Source: Nitrosopumilus sp. Nsub | GTDB lineage: Archaea; Thermoproteota; Nitrososphaeria; Nitrososphaerales; Nitrosopumilaceae | Reading direction: 5' to 3' | Length of the DNA: 64,000 nucleotides | NCBI RefSeq assembly: GCF_001541925.1 | Contig: NZ_LQMW01000008.1 | Span: 62,001 to 126,000, forward strand | Part shown: piece after piece, positions 8,465 through 17,409 of the stretch | Numbering within the stretch: position 1 is the stretch's first letter | How the letters are laid out: each line of letters starts with the position of its first letter | Notes under the pieces: generated by a model | Databases searched by the model: none | What the model was told of the DNA's origin: nothing | Seen by the model: only the letters and a program-made list of their open reading frames with translations | Program-made: the position numbers and the translations under genes

Positions 8465-9265
8465 GTGGATTTTAAAAATAAAGTAGTTTTAATTACTGGA
8501 GCATCATCTGGGATTGGTAAACAAACTGCAATTGAATTTGCAAAATTGGGTTCAATTATAATTTTAGTTGCAAGAAGAAAAAATAAACTTGAAGAAGTAG
8601 AAAAAGAATTAAAAAAATTTAATGTAACTACATTGATTTGTGAATGTGATATTTCAAAAAAAGAACAAGTAGAAATTATGTCAAAAGAAGTAATTCAAAA
8701 ATTTAATTTTGTTGATATTTTAGTAAATAATGCTGGTTTTGCAATTTATGGTTCTGTTTCAGATTTATCAATAACTGACATTGAATCTCAAATGGAGACA
8801 AATTATTTTGGTATGATTTATTGTATCAAAAATTTTCTTCCATTAATGATTAAGAAACAATCTGGACATATTGTCAATGTTGCATCTGTGGCTGCAAGCT
8901 TTGGATTGCCTGGAATTGCATCTTATTGTGCTTCAAAATTCGCAATGCTGGGCTTTTCTGAAGGTCTTAAACATGAATTAAGCGGTAGTGGAGTTGGAAT
9001 AACTGTTGTAAGTCCTATAATGGTCAAAACTGATTTTTTTGAACACCCCTCATTTGAAAAAATGCCCAAATATTCTTCAGCATCTCTAAATGCTATAACA
9101 GTTGCAAAAGCAATTTTAAAAGCTGCAAATTCATCTAGGCTCGAAATTATTGTACCGTCTGTAGTTCGTGGTGCAGTATGGATGAAACATACATTTCCAT
9201 ATTTTATTAGCCCCATTTTGGGAAAATCCTTCCAAAAACAACTAGATTCTACTAAAGATAATTAA
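8465..9265 (+). CDS. Short-chain dehydrogenase/reductase
   Basis: A classical SDR of 266 residues with a GTG start at 8465. The cofactor motif TGASSGIG is at residues 11-18, NNAG at 88-91, and the catalytic triad is Ser141 (VNVASVAAS), Tyr154 and Lys158 (YCASK). ARRKNK after the second strand hints at NADP(H) preference. A hydrophobic C-terminal stretch (HTFPYFISPIL) could associate with membrane, as in lipid-acting SDRs. The substrate is unknown. It ends six bases before the convergent 132-residue gene. Confidence 0.85.
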   Translation: MDFKNKVVLITGASSGIGKQTAIEFAKLGSIIILVARRKNKLEEVEKELKKFNVTTLICECDISKKEQVEIMSKEVIQKFNFVDILVNNAGFAIYGSVSDLSITDIESQMETNYFGMIYCIKNFLPLMIKKQSGHIVNVASVAASFGLPGIASYCASKFAMLGFSEGLKHELSGSGVGITVVSPIMVKTDFFEHPSFEKMPKYSSASLNAITVAKAILKAANSSRLEIIVPSVVRGAVWMKHTFPYFISPILGKSFQKQLDSTKDN

Positions 9266-9270
9266 TTTAA

Positions 9271-9669
9271 TTATTTAATATCGTCTTCAGAAGATTGATT
9301 GGATCCACCTTCATCAATTAATTTAATTGATTTTAGATCAAATTGATATATTGCGTTCATTTCAATCTCTTTTTCTTTTTCTAAATATTCTGAAACTTTT
9401 TTACTTAATGGAGCCTTATGCTGATCAAAAGTAAATTCATACACAACTCCTTTTTCTAATTCTTTAATTTCAATCTCTTTTGATACATCCATTGTAACAA
9501 TTTGTCTTCCATCTTCTAAAGCATCATACAATTGAACATCAATTTTATCATCATCATAATAAAGTTCTAAAACATATCCTGAAATTCTTAATTCTTTAGG
9601 TTTTTTGAATTTAGCATTTTGAATTTCATCAGTTACCCAATCAGGAATATCGTCTTTCTTTTTTGCCAT
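9271..9669 (-). CDS. Conserved-looking hypothetical protein
   Basis: A 132-residue soluble, acidic protein. The N-terminus (MAKKKDDIPDWVTDEI) is followed by several predicted short beta strands (ELRISGYVLELYYDDDKIDV), which could form a small barrel, and a Ser/Asp/Glu-rich tail. No catalytic or metal motif is visible. It lies 12 bases downstream of the zinc-ribbon gene and is probably co-transcribed with it. I do not recognise the family. Confidence 0.5.
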   Translation of the reverse strand: MAKKKDDIPDWVTDEIQNAKFKKPKELRISGYVLELYYDDDKIDVQLYDALEDGRQIVTMDVSKEIEIKELEKGVVYEFTFDQHKAPLSKKVSEYLEKEKEIEMNAIYQFDLKSIKLIDEGGSNQSSEDDIK

Positions 9670-9681
9670 TTTAAAATTCCA

Positions 9682-10101
9682 CTAATTATCTAGATTTTTA
9701 TCTTTTTTACTTTTATTCCACCATTCAAGATAATCATCACTTTTATCATCACGTGTTCTTTCCTTTTGATTTAATTTGTATCGAATATCTGAAATTTGTT
9801 CTCTTGTTGCATATAATCCACATTTTTTACAAATAAAATTTTTAGTATTTTTATCCATTTCCATTGGTATATCAACTTCATCGTATAATTTGTAAAGATC
9901 TTGTCTATCTCTATCTTCTTCAGGAACTTCTTCTTCGTATTTAGTTAGAATTTTCTTTTTTGCTCTTGCTGTACATTCTGGACAAACAACCAATGAAATT
10001 CTGATTAATTTTTTCCATAAAAGCGTTCGCACTAGAAAATTGATCGATTTTTTATCTGACACGCGGATTTTTTCATCATCCCTTGCGGTCCGTTCGCCCA
10101 T
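9682..10101 (-). CDS. Zinc-ribbon protein of unknown function
   Basis: A 139-residue basic protein with two separated CxxC pairs: CPECTAR around residue 40 and ICKKCGL around residue 92. Together they would form a zinc ribbon interrupted by a charged helix (EEEVPEEDRDRQDLYKLYDE). The Lys/Arg-rich C-terminus suggests nucleic-acid or ribosome contact, which is inference. The start codon region sits inside a GC-rich inverted repeat (10054-10121) that in RNA would enclose the AUG, unusual for this AT-rich genome. The downstream 132-residue gene is probably in the same transcript. Confidence 0.55.
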   Translation of the reverse strand: MGERTARDDEKIRVSDKKSINFLVRTLLWKKLIRISLVVCPECTARAKKKILTKYEEEVPEEDRDRQDLYKLYDEVDIPMEMDKNTKNFICKKCGLYATREQISDIRYKLNQKERTRDDKSDDYLEWWNKSKKDKNLDN

Positions 10102-10121
10102 CGAAATCCCGCGTGCCAGAT
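10054..10121 (-). repeat. GC-rich inverted repeat enclosing a start codon
   Basis: Arms 10054-10066 (ATCTGACACGCGG) and 10109-10121 (CCGCGTGCCAGAT) are complementary over 13 positions, except one pair (10059/10116) that becomes G-U in the minus-strand RNA. The 42-base loop contains the AUG at 10099-10101. The block is far richer in G and C than its surroundings. It could form an RNA stem that controls translation of the zinc-ribbon gene, or act as DNA. Confidence 0.5.
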
Positions 10122-10145
10122 GAGAATTTTTAAAAAAATAATCTA

Positions 10146-11381
10146 TTATCTCTTTTCTTCTAAAATTTCAGATGCAATTTCTGCTGAATTTTCAGCTCCG
10201 TTAGGAATAAAATTCTTCGAAAAATCTTTCAAATTATCTTCATATTCATCATAATTTTCTTTAATTTTTACAATTGAATCTACCACATGTTTAGTTTTGA
10301 TGGCTAAAACTCCAAGATTTTTTTCTTGTGCCCATTTGATATTGTTAGTATGTTCATCGTATATGGGAATTCCAATAATTGGTTTTGATTTTCCTCCCAT
10401 TATTTCCCCCATTACCGTATGTGAACCATTAACTACTACATATTTACATAAATTCAAAACTGTATCTTTTTCTTGTTCAGTGAGAAATCCAATATCAATC
10501 TGAATCCAATCAATTTTTTTCTCAAAAGCATCTGAAATTGAATATTTTTTCCCATCTTTTCCAATTACTGAATCTATATTTGGTTCATTCCTTGCATGCG
10601 AAATAATCCTTTTCTCATTTCTCATTTCATTTTGTTTAAATACATTTTCATATCTTTGACCTGTTCCATCATTTGTAGATTTATTTCCTGTTCTCATCCA
10701 ATAACCAAAATCATTATTTTCAACTAATTTTTCTAAATCTGTTTTAGTTTTATTTTCAATTTTTTTACCGTTTGTAAAATGGCCAACATATTCTACTTTA
10801 TGCTCTGCCTCTTTTATGAAATTTAAATTATATTCACACATAGTATATGGAGGTGGTGAATCTGCAACAAGAATTTTTGTTGCTTTATTGATTTGTTTTG
10901 CAATAAAAATTAATGATGGATACAGATATGATCTTGAATTATATAATTTTGGTCTAAATTGATTTGTAACAAACAAACTTGGAATATTCCTATTATTTGC
11001 TAAAATATTTGAACCCATATCTCCATCATTAATCACCAAATCAAATTTTTCTTTGTTGTAGAGTTTTCTTTCTTCTCTCAAATAATTAATTATTTGTCTG
11101 ATTAATGATGGATTATTTGAAATTGGTAATAGAATATTCATTAATGATTTTGAAACACTTGGTCCAAATTTTCCATCAATAGGAGTTGGCATTAAAATTT
11201 CATGAATTTTATCTTTTTCATTTGGAAATTTTTTCAATAATTTTTCAATTACATGATCTTTACTAGAAAAATGAACTTCTATCTCATCTTTGATTTTAAT
11301 TGATAATGCATCGTTTAATCTCATCATTCGAGAATAATGACCACTTCCCCATGGGTAGATAAATTCGCCTATTTTGAGCAC
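10146..11381 (-). CDS. GT-B fold glycosyltransferase-like protein
   Basis: A 411-residue soluble protein with the MurG/GT28-like plan. The N-terminal domain opens with IGEFIYPWGSGHYSRMMRLN, where GSGH resembles the loop of GT-B enzymes. The C-terminal domain carries YVVVNGSHTVMGEIMGGKSK, then PIIGIPIYDEHTNN, similar to the sugar-nucleotide binding segment. No membrane segment is present. Substrate and acceptor are unknown; in archaea such proteins serve protein N-glycosylation, lipids or surface sugars. It lies 30 bases downstream of the ThiI-like gene. Confidence 0.65.
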   Translation of the reverse strand: MLKIGEFIYPWGSGHYSRMMRLNDALSIKIKDEIEVHFSSKDHVIEKLLKKFPNEKDKIHEILMPTPIDGKFGPSVSKSLMNILLPISNNPSLIRQIINYLREERKLYNKEKFDLVINDGDMGSNILANNRNIPSLFVTNQFRPKLYNSRSYLYPSLIFIAKQINKATKILVADSPPPYTMCEYNLNFIKEAEHKVEYVGHFTNGKKIENKTKTDLEKLVENNDFGYWMRTGNKSTNDGTGQRYENVFKQNEMRNEKRIISHARNEPNIDSVIGKDGKKYSISDAFEKKIDWIQIDIGFLTEQEKDTVLNLCKYVVVNGSHTVMGEIMGGKSKPIIGIPIYDEHTNNIKWAQEKNLGVLAIKTKHVVDSIVKIKENYDEYEDNLKDFSKNFIPNGAENSAEIASEILEEKR

Positions 11382-11411
11382 AATTTCTAATTAAATATGG
11401 TGTTTAAATTC

Positions 11412-12527
11412 TCAATGATCTTCATTTAATGAATCTAAAATATCATGAACATTATTTACTCCTAATTTAACAGAAATTTCTTTTTTTGTCTTCAAGGCAA
11501 ATTCTATATCTGTTTTTGAAATTTTAGGCACATCATTTGATCTAATACTGATCATTTTTTCCAATTTGCTTATACTTCGCTCTAATCCCATCTCTTTTAC
11601 TTCTAAAAATAATTGATTATCTACACCTGTTAGTGGTATTATTGGAATTTTCTTTTTACTAAATATGTGATATAATACACTATCAATAAAATTTCCAGAA
11701 AAAATTAGTGGTGACAAAGATAATGATATTCTTTTGTTTGAAAAACTTAATAGAATTTCTATGATGGAATTTACATAAATTAAATAATTTTTATTTCCTT
11801 TTGGATTAATTTTTAAATTATAAAATTCTATTTTAATTTCTTCTTGTACTAATCTTGGAATTATTTGGTTAATCATTTTTACCAAATTCATTAATTCAGA
11901 TTCTTGTCTAAAACAAACAATGATTTTTGTATCATATCCTTGCTTAATTGTTTCATAACAAGATACTGCTGAAATTTCATCATAGACTGCACAAATTGTT
12001 TGTTGTTTTTTTGATTCATATGGAATTCCACCTTTACCAATATCTGAAAAAATGCAAATGTATGCATAGTTTTTTGTTAAAAAAGTATAAAGTAATTTAT
12101 CAAAATTTTCATCAGTACCTGGATGAGCACCTAAATTAGATTTTTTTTCTATAATGTTAGATGTTGCAGCTATTTCTACATCTTTAACCAAAAATCCTTT
12201 TGATATTCCTTCAACTTTAACCAAAAATTTTTCTCCTTTTAATAATAAATTACCTCCTATAGTTGTAATTTCTGAAACTATATTTTGAAAATCATTTTTT
12301 ACTTGTCTTGCAATTGCAATTTTTTCTATACCAAAAAGTAAATTGATAGCCGATGATGCAAATACAGGATCATCTGCATCAACTAAAATAATGTCTCCAT
12401 CACGTTTTACAGAATTATATTTTTGATTTTTAATTTTAAGAATTTTTTTGATATTTTTAATTAATTGAGGAATTTTATTTTTAGAAAATATATTTGGAAA
12501 TACTACTACATATGATATTTCATTCAT
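11412..12527 (-). CDS. ThiI-like THUMP protein with a lost PP-loop
   Basis: The N-terminal half resembles the ferredoxin-like/THUMP part of ThiI, the tRNA 4-thiouridine synthetase. A stretch beginning GKGGIPYESKKQQ then aligns with the segment ahead of the ThiI PP-loop, but where ThiI has SGGxDS this protein reads CAVYDEIS, so the ATP-pyrophosphatase motif is gone. The end (TGVDNQLFLEVKEMGLERSI) still resembles the family. I place the start at ATG 12525-12527 (MNEISYVVV); upstream in-frame ATGs add only a basic leader. It is divergent from the sulfate-activation genes. It may bind tRNA without catalysis. Function is unproven. Confidence 0.6.
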   Translation of the reverse strand: MNEISYVVVFPNIFSKNKIPQLIKNIKKILKIKNQKYNSVKRDGDIILVDADDPVFASSAINLLFGIEKIAIARQVKNDFQNIVSEITTIGGNLLLKGEKFLVKVEGISKGFLVKDVEIAATSNIIEKKSNLGAHPGTDENFDKLLYTFLTKNYAYICIFSDIGKGGIPYESKKQQTICAVYDEISAVSCYETIKQGYDTKIIVCFRQESELMNLVKMINQIIPRLVQEEIKIEFYNLKINPKGNKNYLIYVNSIIEILLSFSNKRISLSLSPLIFSGNFIDSVLYHIFSKKKIPIIPLTGVDNQLFLEVKEMGLERSISKLEKMISIRSNDVPKISKTDIEFALKTKKEISVKLGVNNVHDILDSLNEDH

Positions 12528-12584
12528 CTTTTCTCTTTTCATTTTTACTTGTTTATAATTCAGCATAAATTTTTGGGTAATCAA

Positions 12585-12592
12585 TATAAAAG
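12585..12592 (+). promoter_or_regulatory. TATA box for the APS/PAPS reductase gene
   Basis: TATAAAAG lies 20-27 bases upstream of the GTG at 12612, the normal distance from an archaeal TATA box to the transcription start, which would make this a leaderless transcript beginning at or next to the GTG. This argues against the ATG at 12549, which lies upstream of the box. Confidence 0.55.
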
Positions 12593-12611
12593 AAATATTT
12601 TAAATGAAAAT

Positions 12612-13328
12612 GTGACAAAATTTACACAAGATCAAGTCGACAATCTTAATTCAACAATTAAAACAACCGAAGAAGCTTTACAATGGGTATCTGATAATTT
12701 ACATCCTAAAGTTGCAAAAGCATCAAGTTTTGGTGCTGAAGATGCTGTTGTAATGGATATAATGTTAAAAATTAATCCAAAATTTCGATTTTTTACTCTT
12801 GATACTGGTAGGCTTCCACAAGAAACTTATGATATTATGGATATTGTTAGAAAAAAATACAATATTTCAATTGAAGTATTATTTCCAGATACTAAAGAAG
12901 TAGAAGAAATGGTAAAAGAAAAGGGATTGAATCTTTTCTATGAAAGTGTAGATAATAGAAAACTCTGTTGTGAAATTCGAAAAGTTCATCCAATGAATAA
13001 AATGTTGAGTGCTTTAGATGGTTGGATAACAGGATTAAGACGTGATCAAACAAAAAATCGGGAAGATGTTAAAATTTTCCAATTGGATCATGGTCATGAT
13101 GATATTTTAAAAATTAATCCAATTGTTGATTGGACATGGGAACAAATTCAAGAATATATTAAAAAAAATAATTTACCATACAATTGTCTTTTAGACAAAG
13201 GTTTTCCAAGTATTGGATGTGAACCTTGTACTAGAGCGATCAAACCTGGTGAGGATATACGTGCAGGTAGATGGTGGTGGGAACAAGGTGGTAACAAAGA
13301 GTGTGGCCTTCATATAGACCATAAATAG
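12612..13328 (+). CDS. cysH: APS/PAPS reductase, iron-sulfur type
   Basis: CysH reduces adenylyl sulfate or its 3'-phosphate form to sulfite in assimilatory sulfate reduction. I choose GTG 12612, giving 238 residues, because of the TATA box just upstream. The PP-loop region reads [13 protein letters not shown]. Cys119-Cys120 (KLCCEIRK) and Cys203-x2-Cys206 (GCEPCTRA) are the four 4Fe-4S ligands found in APS-type reductases, and Cys231 in the C-terminal ECGLH is the catalytic cysteine. The cluster ligands suggest APS as substrate. sat follows after 10 bases, so this is a sulfate assimilation operon; no APS kinase is seen. Confidence 0.9.
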   Translation: MTKFTQDQVDNLNSTIKTTEEALQWVSDNLHPKVAKASSFGAEDAVVMDIMLKINPKFRFFTLDTGRLPQETYDIMDIVRKKYNISIEVLFPDTKEVEEMVKEKGLNLFYESVDNRKLCCEIRKVHPMNKMLSALDGWITGLRRDQTKNREDVKIFQLDHGHDDILKINPIVDWTWEQIQEYIKKNNLPYNCLLDKGFPSIGCEPCTRAIKPGEDIRAGRWWWEQGGNKECGLHIDHK

Positions 13329-13338
13329 AGGGTCAGAT

Positions 13339-14481
13339 ATGTCTGAAAATAATTCAATTAAAGCACACGGTGGAGTATTAATTAACAGAATTACTAATGT
13401 GGATACTACAGGATTATTTTCAATAACTATTTCTGAAGATTTAGCAAATGATGTAGAAAATATTGCTGATGGAATTTTTAGTCCTTTAGAAGGATTTTTG
13501 GGACAACAAGACTTTGAAAGTGTTGTTTCTCGTGGTAGACTTGCAAATGATTTAGCATGGACTATTCCAATTGTACTTGATGTAGATGAAGAAACTGCTT
13601 CAAAAATGAAAGAAGCTGGAAATGTTTTATTGAAAAACCCTGATGATATTGGAATTGCAGTATTACATGTAGACGAAACATTTACTTTTGATAAGGAGAA
13701 AACAGCTCAAGGAGTGTACGGTACTACCGATTCGTCACATCCTGGTGTTGCATATACAATGTCAATGAAAGATTTTCTAGTTAGTGGGAAAATTGATTTT
13801 GTCCAAAGACCAAATGACACTGAAATTCGAAATAATAGATTAACACCAATTCAAACCAGAGAATCTTTTGCAAAAGCAGGATGGAAAACAATTTGTGCTT
13901 TTCAAACAAGAAATCCACCACACGTAGCTCATGAAATGCTACAAAAAACATCTATTACAACTCGTGATGGTGTTTTTGTTAATCCTGTAATAGGTAAGAA
14001 AAAATCTGGTGATTTTGTTGATGAAGTAATTGTAAAATGTTATGAAACTATGATAAAATTATACTATCCTGAAAATAGATGTCAACTTGGTACATTACAT
14101 ACTCAAATGAAATATGCTGGACCAAAGGAAGCAATTCATCATGCAATAATGAGACAAAACTATGGTTGTACTCATATCATTATAGGACGTGATCATGCTG
14201 GTGTTGGTAAATTCTATGATCCAATGGCTGCACAAAAAATCTTTGATGATTATCCTGAATTAGAAATTTCTCCAGTGTTTTTCCCACCTTTCTTCTATTG
14301 TAAGAAATGTCTGACATATACAACTCCAAAGGCATGCCCTCATGATAATGATGTAAAGGAGCAAATTAGTGGAACTGCACTTCGAGAAATGATTCAAAAT
14401 GGCCAAGCACCATCTGAATTTATTTTAAGACCTGAAGTAGCACAAGTAATTCTAGATCATCCAAAACCTTTTGTTGATTAG
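13339..14481 (+). CDS. sat: Sulfate adenylyltransferase (ATP sulfurylase)
   Basis: Sat makes adenylyl sulfate from ATP and sulfate. The motifs [11 protein letters not shown] and [12 protein letters not shown] are the ATP/sulfate-binding signatures of the homo-oligomeric type. Near the C-terminus [16 protein letters not shown] has the zinc-like cysteine pattern seen in many bacterial and archaeal members. The length, 380 residues, indicates no fused APS kinase. It lies 10 bases after cysH and supplies its substrate. Confidence 0.93.
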   Translation: MSENNSIKAHGGVLINRITNVDTTGLFSITISEDLANDVENIADGIFSPLEGFLGQQDFESVVSRGRLANDLAWTIPIVLDVDEETASKMKEAGNVLLKNPDDIGIAVLHVDETFTFDKEKTAQGVYGTTDSSHPGVAYTMSMKDFLVSGKIDFVQRPNDTEIRNNRLTPIQTRESFAKAGWKTICAFQTRNPPHVAHEMLQKTSITTRDGVFVNPVIGKKKSGDFVDEVIVKCYETMIKLYYPENRCQLGTLHTQMKYAGPKEAIHHAIMRQNYGCTHIIIGRDHAGVGKFYDPMAAQKIFDDYPELEISPVFFPPFFYCKKCLTYTTPKACPHDNDVKEQISGTALREMIQNGQAPSEFILRPEVAQVILDHPKPFVD

Positions 14482-14511
14482 ATATTTATTCAAACGAATT
14501 TACATAAGCTC

Positions 14512-15177
14512 ATGAAGTATCTATTTTTAGGAATTTTGTTTCTCGGATTTTTAATTACTCCTGTATTTGCTCAAGAACAAACAAATCCATCACTGATACT
14601 TGAAAATCTTGAAATTCCTTCTGAAGAATTTAACACAATATTACGAAATGCACCTATAATTCCACTTGATAATCTTCATACTACAAGTTGGCAAGTTACA
14701 ATTGACAATAATTTACTTTATGCAAATCCAAATGGAAATGCAGTTTTTCGAATATATGATAAAGAAGATAATAATGAATTCATTGAACTAGGAATGGGTT
14801 CTATTCCAGATCATAAATTCTGGGTTGCAGTTCAAACTCCTGATGAAGGATATGTTGTAATTCACAGAGATTTAGATAGAGGTTGGTATCCAGAAGCAAA
14901 ATCGATTATATCTTATACTGATAGAGCAGGTTTAACCGTAAATAATGGAGCTAGAATAGTAGTCACAAATTTGGATATTGGAAAATTTGAGGTTGAATCA
15001 TATTCAGTTCATGGAATGGAAGGAAGTACTGAACCACCTGCAATTAATTCTGGTGTAATGTTAGTTGAAGTTTTATCAGGAGATCCAGGAAAAAACATGT
15101 TTGCATTCTTTCCATTTGTTGTTGCAACAGGAGTTGGAATATTAGTTGGAACTTTATATCTGACTAAGAAACGTTGA
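14512..15177 (+). CDS. Exported, C-terminally anchored surface protein
   Basis: A 221-residue protein with an N-terminal signal peptide (KYLFLGILFLGFLITPVFAQ) and a single C-terminal membrane helix (FFPFVVATGVGILVGTLYL) followed by KKR. The roughly 170-residue outside domain is beta-rich and polar, without cysteines. This is a typical tail-anchored pseudoperiplasmic protein. Function is unknown; lying 30 bases after sat may reflect co-transcription only. The 3' end overlaps the convergent nth by 14 bases. Confidence 0.65.
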   Translation: MKYLFLGILFLGFLITPVFAQEQTNPSLILENLEIPSEEFNTILRNAPIIPLDNLHTTSWQVTIDNNLLYANPNGNAVFRIYDKEDNNEFIELGMGSIPDHKFWVAVQTPDEGYVVIHRDLDRGWYPEAKSIISYTDRAGLTVNNGARIVVTNLDIGKFEVESYSVHGMEGSTEPPAINSGVMLVEVLSGDPGKNMFAFFPFVVATGVGILVGTLYLTKKR

Positions 15178-15820
15178 GATTTTTATAATATTTGCAACTT
15201 TTCTTAATTTTACAAACATCACACATTGGTGAAATTGGTTTACAGATATTTTGACCATACATAACAAATGTATCATTGATATCTATCCAAAATTTTTTAT
15301 CAATCTTTTTCATTAATTCCTGTTCAGTTTCTTCTGGATTTTTTGTTTCAACTAAACCCAATCGATTTGAAATTCTATGAACGTGAATGTCTACTGGTAT
15401 AGCTGGTTTTTCAAATGCATATACTAAAACACAATTAGCAGTTTTTCTTCCAACACCTGGTAATTGTACTAATGTTTCAAGATCTTCTGGAACTTTGTCT
15501 TTGTATTTTTTATGTATTATTTTTGAAACTTCTATAATCCTTTTAGATTTGACATGAAAAAACCCAATCGATTTGATAATTTTTTCTACATCTTTGATTT
15601 TTGCATTTGCAAGATCTTTTGGATTTTTATATTTTGTAAATAATGCTTTTACTGCTTTTGTTGTTGTTTCATCTTTAGTTCTAGCTGATAGTATTGTTCC
15701 AATTAAAATACTAAATGGACCTGTTTCAGCATCATGTAAATCTCTTAATGCTGTTATTCTAGGTGGTTTTACAGAATTCATGGTATTTGTCATACCAGTT
15801 AGTATTTTTTTCATTTTCAA
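15164..15820 (-). CDS. nth: Endonuclease III (DNA glycosylase/AP lyase)
   Basis: Nth removes oxidised pyrimidines and nicks the resulting abasic site in base excision repair. The helix-hairpin-helix LPGVGRKTAN holds the catalytic Lys126, and Asp144 lies in VDIHVHRISNRLGL. The 4Fe-4S cluster ligands Cys193, Cys200, Cys203 and Cys209 show the standard C-x6-C-x2-C-x5-C spacing. Length 218 is typical. A second base-excision nuclease, endonuclease IV, is at 32975-33814. Confidence 0.94.
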   Translation of the reverse strand: MKMKKILTGMTNTMNSVKPPRITALRDLHDAETGPFSILIGTILSARTKDETTTKAVKALFTKYKNPKDLANAKIKDVEKIIKSIGFFHVKSKRIIEVSKIIHKKYKDKVPEDLETLVQLPGVGRKTANCVLVYAFEKPAIPVDIHVHRISNRLGLVETKNPEETEQELMKKIDKKFWIDINDTFVMYGQNICKPISPMCDVCKIKKSCKYYKNLNVS

Positions 15821-15868
15821 TTAGAATTTACGCACAAGTATTATAACTGTAATAATGATAATTTACCG

Positions 15869-17023
15869 TTGGAACTAACTCGAGAAGAAGAATCTGCACT
15901 AAAAGGTGAACAAGGTGAAATTATGCAAATGGCATATAGGATTTTAGTTGCAACTGGTGAGGCAACAGATGCTGAGAAATTAATTCCAATTGAGTGGGCT
16001 CATCTTTCTGGTGTAAATTATAATACAATTGGTGATGCAGGAGAAGAATTTCTTTCAACACTTAGTAAAGATGCACGAGTAACTGTAAAAACAACTTTGA
16101 ATCCAATGGGATTTGATATTGATAATGTATCTAATTACAAATTGGATGAAAATTTTATTTCAAAACAATTGTCGATTAGAAACTCATATGAAACAATGGG
16201 TGTGATTCCATCATTTTCTTGTATTCCATATGAAATTTTTGACATTCCAAAAAATGGAACACAAGTTGCATTTGCAGAAAGTAATGCAGCAATACATGCA
16301 AATTCTTATGATGATTTGAAAACCAATAAAGAAAGTGCATTTAGTGCATTAGCTAGTGCAATTGTTGGTAAAAGTCCTTATTCATCATTACGTAAAGAAG
16401 ATACTCCAAATATTACAATTGAAATGAAAGTAAAAAATCCAAATGAATTATCTTATGGAATGTTAGGTTTCTTTGCTGGAAAAGTAGGTGATACATCTGT
16501 AAATATTTCAGGTCTTGGTGAAATGGATCAAAGACAATGTAAAGCAATGTGTGGTGGAATGGGAACCTCTGGTACTTGTGCTAAATTTAATTTTAGTAAA
16601 GGAGATTCAAATACTGAAAAAATTGAATTTGATGAAAAAGAAATGAAAAATGTTTTTGATGAATTAAATACTTCTGAAAAAGGCGATTTGATTACATTAG
16701 GTAGCCCTCAATTAGGTTTAGATGAAATTTCAGATCTTACTGCCAAATTAAAAGGTCGTTCATTTGAAAAGAGATGTATGGTTTTCTTACCTAGAACAGT
16801 CAAAGAACAGGCACAAAAAATTGGATATATATCAGAACTTGAGCGTGCTGGATGTGAAATTCTTTCTGATTGTTGTACATGTCTTACTCCTTTGATCTGT
16901 AAAGATGATGTGGATGCAGTTACTACTAATAGCATTAAAGGTGCATTTTATCTAAAAAATTCAAATGGTGTGGGAATAAATTTAAAATCATTACAACAAA
17001 TTGTTGAAGATGAAACACGATGA
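15869..17023 (+). CDS. Aconitase-X large subunit (phosphomevalonate dehydratase)
   Basis: This 384-residue protein belongs to the AcnX catalytic family (DUF521). In archaea the two-subunit form dehydrates 5-phosphomevalonate in the modified mevalonate pathway that makes isoprenoid lipids. MVFLPRTVKEQA followed by CEILSDCCTCLTPLI corresponds to the segment holding an iron-sulfur ligand cysteine; a CKAMCGG motif lies in the middle. The start is TTG 15869. The stop overlaps the start of the small subunit in ATGA, strong evidence for a complex. The lipid role is inferred from the family. Confidence 0.87.
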   Translation: MELTREEESALKGEQGEIMQMAYRILVATGEATDAEKLIPIEWAHLSGVNYNTIGDAGEEFLSTLSKDARVTVKTTLNPMGFDIDNVSNYKLDENFISKQLSIRNSYETMGVIPSFSCIPYEIFDIPKNGTQVAFAESNAAIHANSYDDLKTNKESAFSALASAIVGKSPYSSLRKEDTPNITIEMKVKNPNELSYGMLGFFAGKVGDTSVNISGLGEMDQRQCKAMCGGMGTSGTCAKFNFSKGDSNTEKIEFDEKEMKNVFDELNTSEKGDLITLGSPQLGLDEISDLTAKLKGRSFEKRCMVFLPRTVKEQAQKIGYISELERAGCEILSDCCTCLTPLICKDDVDAVTTNSIKGAFYLKNSNGVGINLKSLQQIVEDETR

Positions 17024-17409
17024 ATAAAATTTTAGTTTCAGGAAAAGTTGAGGGAATTGTTTTAAAATCAAATGATCCAATTAATTTTTTAGGAACAGTT
17101 GATAAAAAAACTGGAATTATTAGCGATAAAGAACATTCCCTTTTTGAAAAATCTATTAAAAATTCAATTTTAGTATTTCCATCTGGAATTGGTAGTAGCG
17201 TTGGTGCATATACTATCTATTCTATAAAATCAAATAATACCGCACCAATTGCAATGATTTGCAAAAAAGCAGATCTAACAGTTGCTACAGGTTGCGCACT
17301 AGCAAATATTCCATTAATTACAATTACTGATGAAGAATTTGAATCAATTAAAACTGGAATGAAATTATCTCTTAACACTGATTCAACTACTCTAATTCAT
17401 TATCAGTAG
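17020..17409 (+). CDS. Aconitase-X small (swivel) subunit
   Basis: A 129-residue DUF126-type swivel domain that partners the large subunit encoded immediately upstream (ATGA overlap). The motif FPSGIGSSVGAYTIYSIK is typical of the phosphate-binding Ser-rich segment of this domain. Together the two subunits form phosphomevalonate dehydratase, presumably feeding ether-lipid synthesis. The 3' end overlaps the convergent Rqc2-like gene by 23 bases. Confidence 0.87.
   Translation: MNKILVSGKVEGIVLKSNDPINFLGTVDKKTGIISDKEHSLFEKSIKNSILVFPSGIGSSVGAYTIYSIKSNNTAPIAMICKKADLTVATGCALANIPLITITDEEFESIKTGMKLSLNTDSTTLIHYQ

Noticed and set aside
12549-12611. Upstream extension of the APS/PAPS reductase to an ATG at 12549
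   Set aside because: The TATA box at 12585-12592 lies inside this stretch and points to a start at GTG 12612; the extension also overlaps the 5' end of the divergent gene's longer reading.
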